A stretch of DNA of 64,000 nucleotides from Metaruminococcus_A sp003150405 (GTDB taxonomy: Bacteria > Bacillota > Clostridia > Oscillospirales > Ruminococcaceae): positions 1 through 64,000 of the forward strand of contig CABUBB010000007.1 of assembly GCA_902489745.1 (NCBI GenBank), given 5' to 3'. The position numbers and the translations under genes are program-made. Every line of letters begins with the position of its first letter. Positions within the stretch are counted from its first letter, which is position 1. Positions 8,980 through 18,349 of this stretch are shown here, piece by piece. The notes under the pieces were generated by a model that was given only the letters and a program-made list of their open reading frames with translations, had not been told where the DNA came from and ran no database searches.

Positions 8980-10335
8980 ATGTTAAACACCTACGATATT
9001 TTAGAGACCATACGGATGATTCAGGACCAATGTCTTGATATCCGCACTATTACTATGGGAATTTCCCTGCTGGACTGCATTGATCCGGATATTGACCGTT
9101 CCTGCGATAAGGTTTACGAAAAAGTAACTCGCCTTGCACAGAATCTTGTCAAAGTTGGGGAAGATATTGAAACCGAATATGGAATTCCCATCATCAATAA
9201 GCGTATTTCTGTGACACCGATTGCTATTTTGGCGGCAGCAGCAAAAGGAAATCCGGTCAGGTTTGCTCAAACGCTTCAACGCTGTGCTGAAACCTGCAAC
9301 GTAAATTTCATTGGCGGGTATTCCGCGCTGGTTCAAAAAGGATTCAGCGCCGGTGACGAAGCACTTATCCGTTCGATTCCCGAGGCACTGGCCGTAACCG
9401 AAAACGTTTGTTCCTCGGTCAACATTGGCTCCACCAAGACCGGCATTAACCTGGACGCCGTCGGCCTTATGGGCAAAATTGTCAAAGAAACAGCCGAACG
9501 CACCGCAGATCGCGACTGTATTGGCGCTGCAAAGCTGGTTGTTTTCTGCAATGCGCCGGAGGATAATCCGTTTATGGCGGGCGCTTTCCATGGCGTTGGC
9601 GAACCGGACTGCATGATTAACGTCGGAGTCTCTGGGCCGGGTGTTGTTCGTGCAGCCCTTGCGAAATATCCAGATGCCGATATTACCAGAATTGCGGATA
9701 TTATAAAAAAGACTGCTTTTAAAATCACCCGGATGGGCCAGCTTGTCGGCACTGAGGCATCCCGGCGGCTAGGCGTACCGTTCGGTATTGTAGACCTATC
9801 TCTTGCTCCAACTCCTGCAGTCGGTGATTCGGTTGCACATATTCTTGAGGAAATAGGCTTGGAAAAATGCGGGACGCATGGCACAACAGCAACCCTTGCT
9901 CTGCTCAACGACGCCGTTAAAAAAGGCGGCGTTATGGCTTCCAGCAAGGTTGGTGGTCTTTCGGGTGCTTTTATTCCGGTTACCGAAGACGCCGGTATGA
10001 TTGACGCGGCGCAGTGTGGTGCACTTTCGATTGAAAAACTTGAGGCAATGACTGCTGTTTGCTCGGTCGGTCTTGATATGATTGTCGTTCCAGGTGATAT
10101 TCCAGCGGATACCATTGCCGCTATTATTGCAGATGAGGCCGCAATCGGCATGGTTAATCATAAGACAACCGCTGTTCGTCTTATCCCAGCCATTGGCAAA
10201 AAAGAAGGCGAAGAACTCAACTTTGGTGGTCTACTTGGCAATGGTCCGGTCATGAAAATCAACTCTTATTCTTCTTCAAAATTTATTTCCAGAGGAGGTC
10301 AAATCCCTGCTCCGCTTCAGAGTTTGAAGAACTAA
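8980..10335 (+). CDS. PFL family protein (UPF0210/DUF711)
   Basis: A 451-residue member of UPF0210/DUF711, named PFL family for distant similarity to pyruvate formate-lyase fold proteins. Recognisable stretches are ETIRMIQDQCLDIRTITMGI, NKRISVTPIAI and the glycine-rich NVGVSGPGVVRAAL. No catalytic activity has been assigned to the family with certainty. No glycyl-radical motif (RVSGY) is seen, so it is not a true formate-lyase. It is paired with the upstream ACT gene and followed 21 bases later by the first V-ATPase gene. Confidence 0.9.
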   Translation: MLNTYDILETIRMIQDQCLDIRTITMGISLLDCIDPDIDRSCDKVYEKVTRLAQNLVKVGEDIETEYGIPIINKRISVTPIAILAAAAKGNPVRFAQTLQRCAETCNVNFIGGYSALVQKGFSAGDEALIRSIPEALAVTENVCSSVNIGSTKTGINLDAVGLMGKIVKETAERTADRDCIGAAKLVVFCNAPEDNPFMAGAFHGVGEPDCMINVGVSGPGVVRAALAKYPDADITRIADIIKKTAFKITRMGQLVGTEASRRLGVPFGIVDLSLAPTPAVGDSVAHILEEIGLEKCGTHGTTATLALLNDAVKKGGVMASSKVGGLSGAFIPVTEDAGMIDAAQCGALSIEKLEAMTAVCSVGLDMIVVPGDIPADTIAAIIADEAAIGMVNHKTTAVRLIPAIGKKEGEELNFGGLLGNGPVMKINSYSSSKFISRGGQIPAPLQSLKN

Positions 10336-10356
10336 ACAGAAATCAGGTGTTCCAAG

Positions 10357-10671
10357 ATGGATGAAATTATCAAAGAAATCATTGCGATTGATAAGGAAGC
10401 CGCAGAAAAGCTGGAAGAAGCCAACCGCATGAAGGACGAAGTTCTGAAAAAACAGCTCCAGGAAGAAAACCAGGAACTGAAGAAAAAGATGCACGACCGT
10501 GCACAGATGCACCTGGATTCCGTGCGCAGCATTGAACAGAAGCATGCGGTTGAAGCTATTGCACAGATTGATGCCGACAAAGATAAGGCTCTAGCCGTCC
10601 TTCAAAAGGTTTATGAACAAAACCATCAGGTATGGGAAGATGACCTCTACAACCGCGTTTTGGGCAGGTGA
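10357..10671 (+). CDS. V-type ATP synthase peripheral stalk subunit G/H
   Basis: The 104-residue protein is almost wholly charged heptads (residues 1-80), as expected for the coiled-coil partner of subunit E in the peripheral stalk. Identity rests on this composition and on being the first of nine clustered V-ATPase genes; sequence motifs in this subunit are weak. It starts 21 bases after the PFL gene and ends 6 bases before subunit C. Confidence 0.75.
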   Translation: MDEIIKEIIAIDKEAAEKLEEANRMKDEVLKKQLQEENQELKKKMHDRAQMHLDSVRSIEQKHAVEAIAQIDADKDKALAVLQKVYEQNHQVWEDDLYNRVLGR

Positions 10672-10677
10672 TACCAA

Positions 10678-11721
10678 ATGTTTGCAACTTCTTTGTCAAG
10701 CAACACCATCTCCGCAAAGGCAAAAAGCATGTATGGCAAGAGGCTGACTGAGGAAAATTATAACGATATGCTACACAAAAACAACGTAGCGGAAATTGCC
10801 GCCTACCTGCGTGATGAGACGGCATATCGTTCGGCGCTTGAGCAAATTGATATTCACAGTATACACCGTGGCCAGCTGGAAGATTTGCTGATGCGTGAGC
10901 ATTTTAATAAGTACATCAAGCTCTGCCGTTACAATTTTACTGGTGACAATGGATTTTATGACTATCTGGTACTTCAGGAAGAAATTGAGCAGATTTTAAA
11001 GTGTATTCTCTCGCTCAATGCAAAAACTATGGCGGAATATATTGTTGATATGCCCGCCTACCTCATCAGCCATGCGTCTTTTAATCTTTTAGAGCTTGCT
11101 AAGGTCCGGGAGTTTGACGACCTGGTTCATGTGCTGGCACACACACCCTATCGGGAAATTGTGCAGAAATTTGCCCCACAGGATGAGGAGCTGGTAGATT
11201 ATATTGGCTGCGAAAAAGCTCTGATGATGCACCATTATGAGCACCTGCTTGACATGATTCACAGGAAATTTCGCGGGCAGACACGCAAGGACTTAGAAAA
11301 GGTGGTGCGTACCAACGTCACTCTTTCCAACCTCATGACCATTTACCGCCTCAAGCGTTATTTCAGCGCAGCGCCGGATGAAATTCGCGATGTGCTCTTG
11401 CCTTTTTCCTTTAAATTAAACAAGAGCACTCTGCAAAAAATGATTGATGCCCCAACGGTTGACGACTTTTTTGATATTTTTGACCAGTGTTATTTTGGGC
11501 AGCATTTGGAAAGTGAAGACAATCTTGAGCTGGAGCATTATCTTAATCAAATCCGATACATGTACAACAAAAAGCTGATGCGTTTTTCCACCAGTCCGCC
11601 TGCTGTACTGTATGCATTTACGATTCTCAATAACGTTGAAGTTAAAAATATTATTAAGGTTGTGGAAGGCATCCGTTATCAGGTGCCCACCTCGCAAATC
11701 AGGGAACTACTTGTCTTATAA
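10678..11721 (+). CDS. ntpC: V-type ATP synthase subunit C
   Basis: Subunit C (d-type) sits on the ring and couples the central rotor shaft to it. The 347-residue protein shows the repeated helical pattern of the family (AKAKSMYGKRLTEENYNDML, LRDETAYRSAL, KNIIKVVEGIRYQV near the end). Length is normal. In E. hirae and Thermus this gene lies between E and F; here it precedes I, an unusual order. The start ATG follows GGCAGGTGATACC, overlapping the end of the G/H gene context. Confidence 0.88.
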   Translation: MFATSLSSNTISAKAKSMYGKRLTEENYNDMLHKNNVAEIAAYLRDETAYRSALEQIDIHSIHRGQLEDLLMREHFNKYIKLCRYNFTGDNGFYDYLVLQEEIEQILKCILSLNAKTMAEYIVDMPAYLISHASFNLLELAKVREFDDLVHVLAHTPYREIVQKFAPQDEELVDYIGCEKALMMHHYEHLLDMIHRKFRGQTRKDLEKVVRTNVTLSNLMTIYRLKRYFSAAPDEIRDVLLPFSFKLNKSTLQKMIDAPTVDDFFDIFDQCYFGQHLESEDNLELEHYLNQIRYMYNKKLMRFSTSPPAVLYAFTILNNVEVKNIIKVVEGIRYQVPTSQIRELLVL

Positions 11722-11747
11722 TACGTGAAGGTGGTGTCCATTTCAAA

Positions 11748-13694
11748 ATGGCGATTGAAAAGATGTCCCTAGTCAATATTGTGGGCAGTGTCGATGACAT
11801 GGACCGCGTAATGACCGTCTGTTGTGACTGCGGATATTTTCACCCGGAAAGCGCAGCGCAGTATGTAACAGACTTTAAAGGCGCCGCTTTGCTTCAGGAA
11901 AGCAATCCGTATAGCCCTTTCATCAAACGCATTGTCGACCTTTCTTACAAGTTAAATTTTAAACTGATATATGAAGACGCCGCTTCCCTGAAGCTGAAAA
12001 TCTCGCAATTTGACGAGGCAATTAAGCGAATTGAAGAAAAGTATGAGCACCTGCGTTCGGAGCGCGAAGAGCTCGCACAGCGCGTCACACAAAATGAACA
12101 GGCACTGACCCAGCTCCAGCACATGAAAGGGCTTGCAGAAAAATTTGACGACATTTTTGCCTGTAAAGCGGTTTCCTCCCGGTTTGGCATTCTGCCGAAT
12201 GACAGCTACTCAAAACTCGACTATTACAGCGATAAGCCATTCTTTTTCTTTACCTTTGATGTTGACGAGCAGTACCACTGGGGCGTTTATTTTACTCCTA
12301 CAGTGCTCAAAGACGATATTGACGAGATTTTCCGGACTTTGTTTTTTCAACGAATACGAATACCGGATTATGCGCACCAAACCCCAGACGTTGCCATTGT
12401 CAATATTGGTAAAATGCTGGAGGATTACAAAAGAGAACTCAAAAAGGCCGATGAAGAATTTAAAAAGCTGGCTGTTGAAAGCCGGAACGTTTTGCGGCAG
12501 ATGTTCTCAGTTCTGAAATTCGACAGTGACTCGTTTGAACTTCGCAAATATGTGGCAGTGCGGAACAACCAGTTCGTTTTGGTTGGATTTATTCCGCAGA
12601 AAATGAGTGAAACGTTTATCCGGCTGTTTGACGATATTCCAAGCTGTGACTGTGTGGCGCGGGAGGATAACGCCGACCCGAGGCTGACGCCGCCGGTAAA
12701 GCTCAAAAACAACTGGTTTACAAGGCCGTTTGAAATGTTTGTCACCATGTATGGCTTGCCGGAATACGGCGGATTTGACCCGACCCCCCTGGTTGCCTAT
12801 ACCTACTGTTTCTTGTTCGGCATGATGTTCGGCGACCTTGGGCAAGGGCTGCTACTCTCGGTCATTGGCCTTTTGATGTGGCGGTTTAAAAAAATGATGC
12901 TCGGCCGTATTTTAGCGCGGGTTGGTATTTTCAGCGCCCTGTTTGGTACTGCTTATGGGTCGGTATTTGGGATGGAACATCTGCTTGACCCGCTTTTCAT
13001 CAATGTTTTTGGTCTGCCCGGAAAACCCATTGAAGTGTTTAACCCGGAGACAACCAACAGCCTGTTGTTAATTGCTATAGGGATTGGAGCCGTGCTGATT
13101 ACCGTTTCCATTATCATCAACATTGTTCTTGGCCTTAAGAAAAAGGATTATGAGCGCTCTGTGTTTGGGCACAACGGAATTGCCGGGCTGATTTTTTACA
13201 TTTCAGTAATTGGCGCCGCGGCTCTGTTGATGATTTTTAATGTCAATGTCCTGAATCCTATCTTTATTATTCTCTGCATTGTGGTACCACTTTTGCTCAT
13301 CTTTTTGCGGGAACCGCTTTCCAAACGGATGGCAAAAAAGAAAGACCTCAAGCCCGAGGACGGCGTTGGCAGTTTTATCATCACCAATTTTTTTGAATTG
13401 TTTGAGAACGTGCTGAGTTATATTACAAACACCGTTTCTTTTCTTCGTGTCGGCGGCTTTGTGTTGAGCCATGCGGGAATGATGGCGGTCGTCTTAACCT
13501 TGATGGAAATGATTGGCGGAATTGGAAGCCCTATTGTTTTTGTCGTCGGCAATCTATTTGTTATGGCAATGGAAGGACTAATTGTCGGTATTCAGGTTCT
13601 TCGGCTTGAATTTTATGAAATTTTCAGCCGCTTCTATGAAGGCGACGGGAAAGAGTTCCGCCCAGCTACCGTCCGTTATAAAATTGAGGATTAA
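11748..13694 (+). CDS. ntpI: V-type ATP synthase subunit I (a-type)
   Basis: Subunit I forms the two ion half-channels beside the ring. The N-terminal half (about 1-330) is a soluble arm with coiled-coil stretches (RIEEKYEHLRSEREELAQRV). The C-terminal half has about seven membrane helices starting near residue 350 (YTYCFLFGMMFGDLGQGLLL) and the conserved NTVSFLRVGGFVLSHAGMM near 565, whose arginine should release the ring carboxylate. Length of 648 is typical. The AAGGTGG site is about 13 bases from the ATG, a long spacing, but no better in-frame start exists. Confidence 0.93.
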   Translation: MAIEKMSLVNIVGSVDDMDRVMTVCCDCGYFHPESAAQYVTDFKGAALLQESNPYSPFIKRIVDLSYKLNFKLIYEDAASLKLKISQFDEAIKRIEEKYEHLRSEREELAQRVTQNEQALTQLQHMKGLAEKFDDIFACKAVSSRFGILPNDSYSKLDYYSDKPFFFFTFDVDEQYHWGVYFTPTVLKDDIDEIFRTLFFQRIRIPDYAHQTPDVAIVNIGKMLEDYKRELKKADEEFKKLAVESRNVLRQMFSVLKFDSDSFELRKYVAVRNNQFVLVGFIPQKMSETFIRLFDDIPSCDCVAREDNADPRLTPPVKLKNNWFTRPFEMFVTMYGLPEYGGFDPTPLVAYTYCFLFGMMFGDLGQGLLLSVIGLLMWRFKKMMLGRILARVGIFSALFGTAYGSVFGMEHLLDPLFINVFGLPGKPIEVFNPETTNSLLLIAIGIGAVLITVSIIINIVLGLKKKDYERSVFGHNGIAGLIFYISVIGAAALLMIFNVNVLNPIFIILCIVVPLLLIFLREPLSKRMAKKKDLKPEDGVGSFIITNFFELFENVLSYITNTVSFLRVGGFVLSHAGMMAVVLTLMEMIGGIGSPIVFVVGNLFVMAMEGLIVGIQVLRLEFYEIFSRFYEGDGKEFRPATVRYKIED

Positions 13695-13733
13695 CCTCAT
13701 TTTTTAAATGTTTCATTTTAGGAGGAGTTTTTT

Positions 13734-14159
13734 ATGAAAGACGCTATGTTGTTTTTACTGCCGCTTGCAATTGTTATTCTGCTTGCTATGCCGTTAATCC
13801 CCGTTTACCGTGGTATAAAAACCGGAAAAAAGGCAAAACACGCCATTGTATTTAACCTTTGTGCCTTTGCCGGTGTATGCCTTGCCGCCATTGCTCTTCC
13901 GCTGACCGGTCTTGCCGCTGATGCGACTGCAGTAGCGGGCGACGGCGGCGCTGGTATGGGCTATCTTGGTGCTGCGCTCTCCACTGGCCTTGCTTCTATT
14001 GGCGCTGGTATTGCAGTTGCCGCCGCTGTTCCGGCAGCCATTGGTTTGTACAGCGAGGATCCGAAATCCTTTGGTAAGGGCCTTATCTTCGTTGCACTTG
14101 GTGAAGGTATTGCCCTGTATGGCATTTTGATTTCCATACTGATCATCAACAAACTTTAA
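13734..14159 (+). CDS. ntpK: V-type ATP synthase ring subunit K (c-type)
   Basis: The rotor-ring proteolipid. The 141 residues contain two leading hydrophobic segments (about 5-24 and 39-60) and then one ion-binding hairpin (about 76-105 and 114-140) carrying the essential carboxylate E124 in ALGEGIALYG. There is thus one carboxylate per chain, unlike two-hairpin E. hirae NtpK, which has four helices but a fused second hairpin. The segment VPAAIGLYS (about 99-107) replaces the Thr-Gln Na+ ligands seen in E. hirae, which hints at H+ coupling. The GGAGG site is strong, fitting its high copy need. Confidence 0.92.
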   Translation: MKDAMLFLLPLAIVILLAMPLIPVYRGIKTGKKAKHAIVFNLCAFAGVCLAAIALPLTGLAADATAVAGDGGAGMGYLGAALSTGLASIGAGIAVAAAVPAAIGLYSEDPKSFGKGLIFVALGEGIALYGILISILIINKL

Positions 14160-14181
14160 GCACTGGAAATGGTGTGATTTT

Positions 14182-14490
14182 ATGCGCTTTTACCTGATTA
14201 GCGACAACATAGACACCCAGATTGGAATGCGCCTTGCCGGAATTGAAGGCGTAGTTGTACATGAACCCGACGAGACAAAAGAGGCTTTATTAAAAGCCTG
14301 CGATATGCGTGACGTCGGCATTGTACTAATGACTGAAAAGCTCATTAAACTGATTCCGGAGCTTGTCTACGACATTAAGCTCAACCGAAAATCCCCTCTT
14401 GTTGTAGAAATTCCGGACCGTCACGGCACTGCACAAATCAGCGAAACTATCAACCGTTATGTGCATGAAGCGGTTGGAATTACGCTGTAA
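14182..14490 (+). CDS. ntpG: V-type ATP synthase subunit F
   Basis: A 102-residue Rossmann-like subunit of the central shaft. MRFYLISDNIDTQIGMRLAG, GIVLMTEKLIKLIPE and the IPDRHG turn are family features. In V-type enzymes F binds D and tunes ATPase activity. It sits between K and E here instead of directly before A. Confidence 0.88.
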   Translation: MRFYLISDNIDTQIGMRLAGIEGVVVHEPDETKEALLKACDMRDVGIVLMTEKLIKLIPELVYDIKLNRKSPLVVEIPDRHGTAQISETINRYVHEAVGITL

Positions 14491-14523
14491 TATCTTTCCT
14501 TTTCCATGAAAGGTGGGTTCCAT

Positions 14524-15117
14524 TTGGAGCAGGATAAATTATTAAAATTTCGTCAGGCGGTCTTGTCCGACGTTGAATTAAAAGTAAAGAAAATTGAGCA
14601 GGAAGCTGAAGAAATTAAAAGAGCTTCTCTTGCACAGACCGAAGACGAACAGTTAAACGACGCTTACAGCTACATCCAGGATAACGTGGCCAAAATTAAA
14701 AGCGAGTACAAACTGATGATTTCCAAAAAGGACTTAGCGGCAAAGCAGGATGTACTTCTTCAGCGGGAAAACTACCGCAAAATGATTTTGGACAATGTCC
14801 GCGACCGGTTGTGTGCATTTACTAAAACCGATGAATATAAGACCTACTTAATGCGAAAGTTTGCACAGGCGGTTTCCGCCTGTTCTCTGGACGGCTCTAT
14901 TGTTGAATACCGCCCGGAGGATAACTGGCTGGAGCAGGAAATCAAAGCAAAATATCCCGCGGCCGACTGCACCTTCAAGCCTTCTACCCTGATTAAAATT
15001 GGCGGCTTTACGGTTCGGAACGACAATGCCGGTACTCTGATTGATGAAACGTTCGAATCCAAGCTCCAGGAGCAGATTCCGTACTTCAACCAGAATTGCA
15101 GGATTGCCGCCGAATAA
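14524..15117 (+). CDS. ntpE: V-type ATP synthase subunit E
   Basis: Peripheral stalk subunit. The product starts LEQDKLLKFRQAVLSD and has a long charged helix (about 1-75) followed by a globular C-terminal domain (SLDGSIVEYRPEDNW, KIGGFTVRNDNAGTLIDETFE). The GG-F-V-NDNA-TLI-E motif is typical of the family. A longer ATG frame begins at 14506, but its first codons are the ribosome site itself (AAAGGTGG at 14509-14516). I therefore prefer the TTG at 14524, 7 bases after that site, giving 197 residues. Confidence 0.88.
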   Translation: MEQDKLLKFRQAVLSDVELKVKKIEQEAEEIKRASLAQTEDEQLNDAYSYIQDNVAKIKSEYKLMISKKDLAAKQDVLLQRENYRKMILDNVRDRLCAFTKTDEYKTYLMRKFAQAVSACSLDGSIVEYRPEDNWLEQEIKAKYPAADCTFKPSTLIKIGGFTVRNDNAGTLIDETFESKLQEQIPYFNQNCRIAAE

Positions 15118-15147
15118 TGCAGCAGTGCTGTTTAGAGGTGAATAATT

Positions 15148-16911
15148 TTGGAAAATGTAATTTATTCCATTAACGGCCCGGTTGTGACCGTAAAGGATAC
15201 CAAAGATTTTTCGTTGCTGGAAATGGTATATGTTGGCCATCTCCGTCTGATTGGCGAGGTCATTGGTATCACCGACAAATATACAACCATCCAGGTTTAT
15301 GAAAGCACTTCCGGCTTGAAGCCGGGCGAACCGGTTGAAACAACTGGCGGCCCAATGTCCGTTTTACTGGGACCTGGTATTATAACGAATATTTTTGACG
15401 GCATCGAACGCCCGCTGCGCGATCTGCGCAATGCAACCGGCGCTTTCATCAGCGAGGGCTGCAGCGTACCGACCCTGAATGAGACCAAAAAATACGATGT
15501 TACTATTCGGGTAAAACCTGGAGAACATCTCTCAGGCGGTACCGTTTATGCCACCTGCCCGGAAACCCATGTGGTGGAACATCGTTGCATGGTGCCGCCG
15601 AAAATGTCCGGTGAAGTAGTAGAGGTTATGCCAAACGGTGCATATACCATCAACGAGGTTATTGTGAAACTAAAAGACGATTCCGGTGTTATCCACGATT
15701 TGACCCTATGTCAGAGATGGCCAATCCGGGATCCGCGTCCCGTAAAAGCGCGTATGCCAATCACCCGGCCGCTCATCACCGGCCAGCGTGTCATCGACAC
15801 CATGCTTCCGATTGCAAAGGGCGGTACTGCAGCAGTACCAGGCGGTTTTGGTACCGGCAAAACCATGACCCAGCATCAGCTCGCAAAGTGGTGTGACGCT
15901 GATATTATTGTATACATCGGCTGCGGTGAGCGCGGCAACGAAATGACACAAGTGCTCGAAGAGTTCTCCGAGCTGGTTGACCCGAAAACAGGCCAGCCGC
16001 TGACCGACCGCACGGTGTTGATTGCCAACACCTCCAACATGCCGGTGGCCGCTCGTGAGGCGTCAATTTACACCGGTATTACCCTAGCAGAATATTACCG
16101 CGATATGGGGTACCATATCGCCATTATGGCAGACTCCACTTCCCGTTGGGCAGAAGCGCTCCGTGAAATTTCTGGACGTCTGGAGGAAATGCCGGCTGAA
16201 GAGGGCTTCCCTGCTTACCTTCCTTCTCGTCTTTCTCAGTTTTATGAGCGTGCCGGGTATATGGAAAACCTCAACGGCAGCGAAGGATCGGTCACCATTA
16301 TTGGGGCGGTATCGCCTCAGGGCGGCGACTTTTCCGAGCCGGTCACGCAGAACACCAAGCGTTTTGTCCGTACTTTCTGGACGTTGGACAAATCTCTTGC
16401 TTATGCACGCCACTATCCCGCCATCAACTGGATTACCAGTTACAGCGAATACATTGAAGAACTCCGGAATTTTTATGATGGCATTGACCCGGATTTCTTA
16501 AAATGCCGACAGCGTTTACAGGCCCTGCTCAATGAAGAAGCTCAGTTAATGGAGATTGTTAAACTTATTGGTTCCGACGTTCTTCCGGACGACCAAAAGC
16601 TGGTTATTGAAATTACCCGTGTCATCCGTGTTGGATTTCTGCAGCAGAACGCGTTTCACAAAGACGACACCTATGTTCCCCTTGACAAGCAGCTCAGAAT
16701 GATGGAAGTAATCCTATATTTATACGACAAAACCAATGCTCTCATACGCAAGGGTGTGCCGGTTTCCACCATTTTGGAACTGGGATTATTCGACAAGGTT
16801 ATTAAAATGAAATACGACGTACCGAACGACCAGCCGGAACTTTTCAACGATTATTTCAAAGAGATTGACGAAAAGCTGGCGGAAGCGGAGCGCGCCTTTA
16901 ATATGGAATAG
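15148..16911 (+). CDS. ntpA: V-type ATP synthase catalytic subunit A
   Basis: The catalytic subunit of the V1 head. The Walker A loop GGFGTGKT is at residues 232-239 (family: GPFGSGKT), followed by GCGERGNEMT and MADSTSRWAEALREISGRLEEMP; the family insert between the N-terminal barrel and the nucleotide domain is present. The length of 587 is normal. Start is a TTG at 15148 behind AGAGGTG. The G-to-P change in the P-loop (GGFG for GPFG) is minor and should not abolish nucleotide binding. Confidence 0.97.
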   Translation: MENVIYSINGPVVTVKDTKDFSLLEMVYVGHLRLIGEVIGITDKYTTIQVYESTSGLKPGEPVETTGGPMSVLLGPGIITNIFDGIERPLRDLRNATGAFISEGCSVPTLNETKKYDVTIRVKPGEHLSGGTVYATCPETHVVEHRCMVPPKMSGEVVEVMPNGAYTINEVIVKLKDDSGVIHDLTLCQRWPIRDPRPVKARMPITRPLITGQRVIDTMLPIAKGGTAAVPGGFGTGKTMTQHQLAKWCDADIIVYIGCGERGNEMTQVLEEFSELVDPKTGQPLTDRTVLIANTSNMPVAAREASIYTGITLAEYYRDMGYHIAIMADSTSRWAEALREISGRLEEMPAEEGFPAYLPSRLSQFYERAGYMENLNGSEGSVTIIGAVSPQGGDFSEPVTQNTKRFVRTFWTLDKSLAYARHYPAINWITSYSEYIEELRNFYDGIDPDFLKCRQRLQALLNEEAQLMEIVKLIGSDVLPDDQKLVIEITRVIRVGFLQQNAFHKDDTYVPLDKQLRMMEVILYLYDKTNALIRKGVPVSTILELGLFDKVIKMKYDVPNDQPELFNDYFKEIDEKLAEAERAFNME

Positions 16912-16945
16912 TCCCGGGCGATGCAACACAAGGAGGCAATACTAA

Positions 16946-18343
16946 ATGAGTATTCAATATATCGGCCTGAAAGAAATCAATGGGCCAATGGTCGTCATTG
17001 ACCATGTGCCGGACGTCAGCTTTGATGAAATGGTAGAGCTGGTGCTTGATTCCGGCGAAACTCGGCTCGGCCGTGTGGTAGAGGTGGAAGGCGAGCGCGC
17101 AGTCATACAGGTATTTGAAGGGACAACCGGACTTTCGCTGACCAATACCCGTACCAAATTCACCGGTAAGCCGATGGAGATTCCTCTTTCGGAGGAGATG
17201 CTTGGCCGTATCTTCAATGGTTCTGGCCGCCCGATTGACGGCTTAGGAGAAGTCTATGCAGAAAAATACGCAGATATCAACGGCAAACCGCTGAATCCGG
17301 TTGCACGTACCTATCCGCGTAGCTATATTCGAACTGGGATTTCTGCAATCGACGCGCTGATGACCCTGATCCGCGGCCAGAAGCTGCCGATTTTTTCTGG
17401 TTCCGGTATGAGCCATAACCGACTTGCTGTCCAGATTGTGCGGCAGGCAAAAATTGCTGAAGATTCCGGGCAGAAATTTGCCATTGTTTTTGCGGCGATG
17501 GGGGTAAAAAACGACGTCGCTGACTATTTCCGGCGTAGCTTTGAAGAATCCGGTGCGCTTTCCCGCGTTGTTATGTTTCTAAACCTCTCAAACGACCCGA
17601 TCATTGAGCGTATTTTGACGCCGCGCTGTGCACTGACGGTTGCTGAATATCTCGCGTATGAGAAAAACATGCACATTCTAGTCATTATGACTGATATGAC
17701 GTCTTATGCAGAAGCTCTTCGCGAACTAAGTTCCTCCAAAGGTGAGATTCCAGGGCGTAAAGGATATCCGGGCTATCTCTATTCCGATCTCGCCTCTCTT
17801 TACGAGCGGGCTGGCATCGTCGAAGGGGCAGAAGGCTCGGTTACTCAAATTCCGATCCTCACCATGCCGAACGACGACATTACCCACCCCATTCCTGACC
17901 TGACCGGATACATCACCGAAGGACAGATTGTTCTTGACCGCTTGCTGGAACAGGTGGGAATCTACCCGCCGATTTCGGTGCTTCCTTCCCTGTCGCGGCT
18001 GATGAAAGACGGTATTGGGGAAGGCTATACCCGGAAAGACCACTCCGACGTTGCAAACCAGCTCTTTGCCAGCTATGCGAATGTGCAGGACGCCCGCGCC
18101 CTTGCTTCGGTTATCGGCGAGGATGAACTTTCGCCGGTGGATAAGCAGTACATTGAATTTGGCAAAAAGTTTGAAAAGTATTTTCTCTCGCAGGACTTTA
18201 ATGAGGATCGTACTATTGAGCGCACCCTGGACCTCGGCTGGGAACTGCTTTCTATTTTGCCAAAAGAAGAGCTTGACCGTGTGGATCCGGAAATGCTTGC
18301 AGAGCATTACGATCCGGCAAAGGCCGAGAATTTTAAGGAGTGA
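16946..18343 (+). CDS. ntpB: V-type ATP synthase regulatory subunit B
   Basis: The non-catalytic partner that alternates with A in the head. In place of a Walker A loop it has FSGSGMSHNRLAVQIVRQAK around residue 150, the family hallmark. MTDMTSYAEALRELSSSKGEIPGRKGYPGYLYSDLA follows (outline only), with the arginine finger region in SVTQIPILTMPNDDITHPIPDLTGYITEGQ (outline only). The 465-residue length is typical. AAGGAGG lies 9 bases before the ATG. Confidence 0.96.
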   Translation: MSIQYIGLKEINGPMVVIDHVPDVSFDEMVELVLDSGETRLGRVVEVEGERAVIQVFEGTTGLSLTNTRTKFTGKPMEIPLSEEMLGRIFNGSGRPIDGLGEVYAEKYADINGKPLNPVARTYPRSYIRTGISAIDALMTLIRGQKLPIFSGSGMSHNRLAVQIVRQAKIAEDSGQKFAIVFAAMGVKNDVADYFRRSFEESGALSRVVMFLNLSNDPIIERILTPRCALTVAEYLAYEKNMHILVIMTDMTSYAEALRELSSSKGEIPGRKGYPGYLYSDLASLYERAGIVEGAEGSVTQIPILTMPNDDITHPIPDLTGYITEGQIVLDRLLEQVGIYPPISVLPSLSRLMKDGIGEGYTRKDHSDVANQLFASYANVQDARALASVIGEDELSPVDKQYIEFGKKFEKYFLSQDFNEDRTIERTLDLGWELLSILPKEELDRVDPEMLAEHYDPAKAENFKE

Positions 18344-18349
18344 TTTTAA

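Noticed and set aside
9333..10151. A 272-codon minus-strand frame
   Set aside because: Antisense to the PFL-family gene; Ser/Pro/Ala-rich composition typical of a shadow frame.
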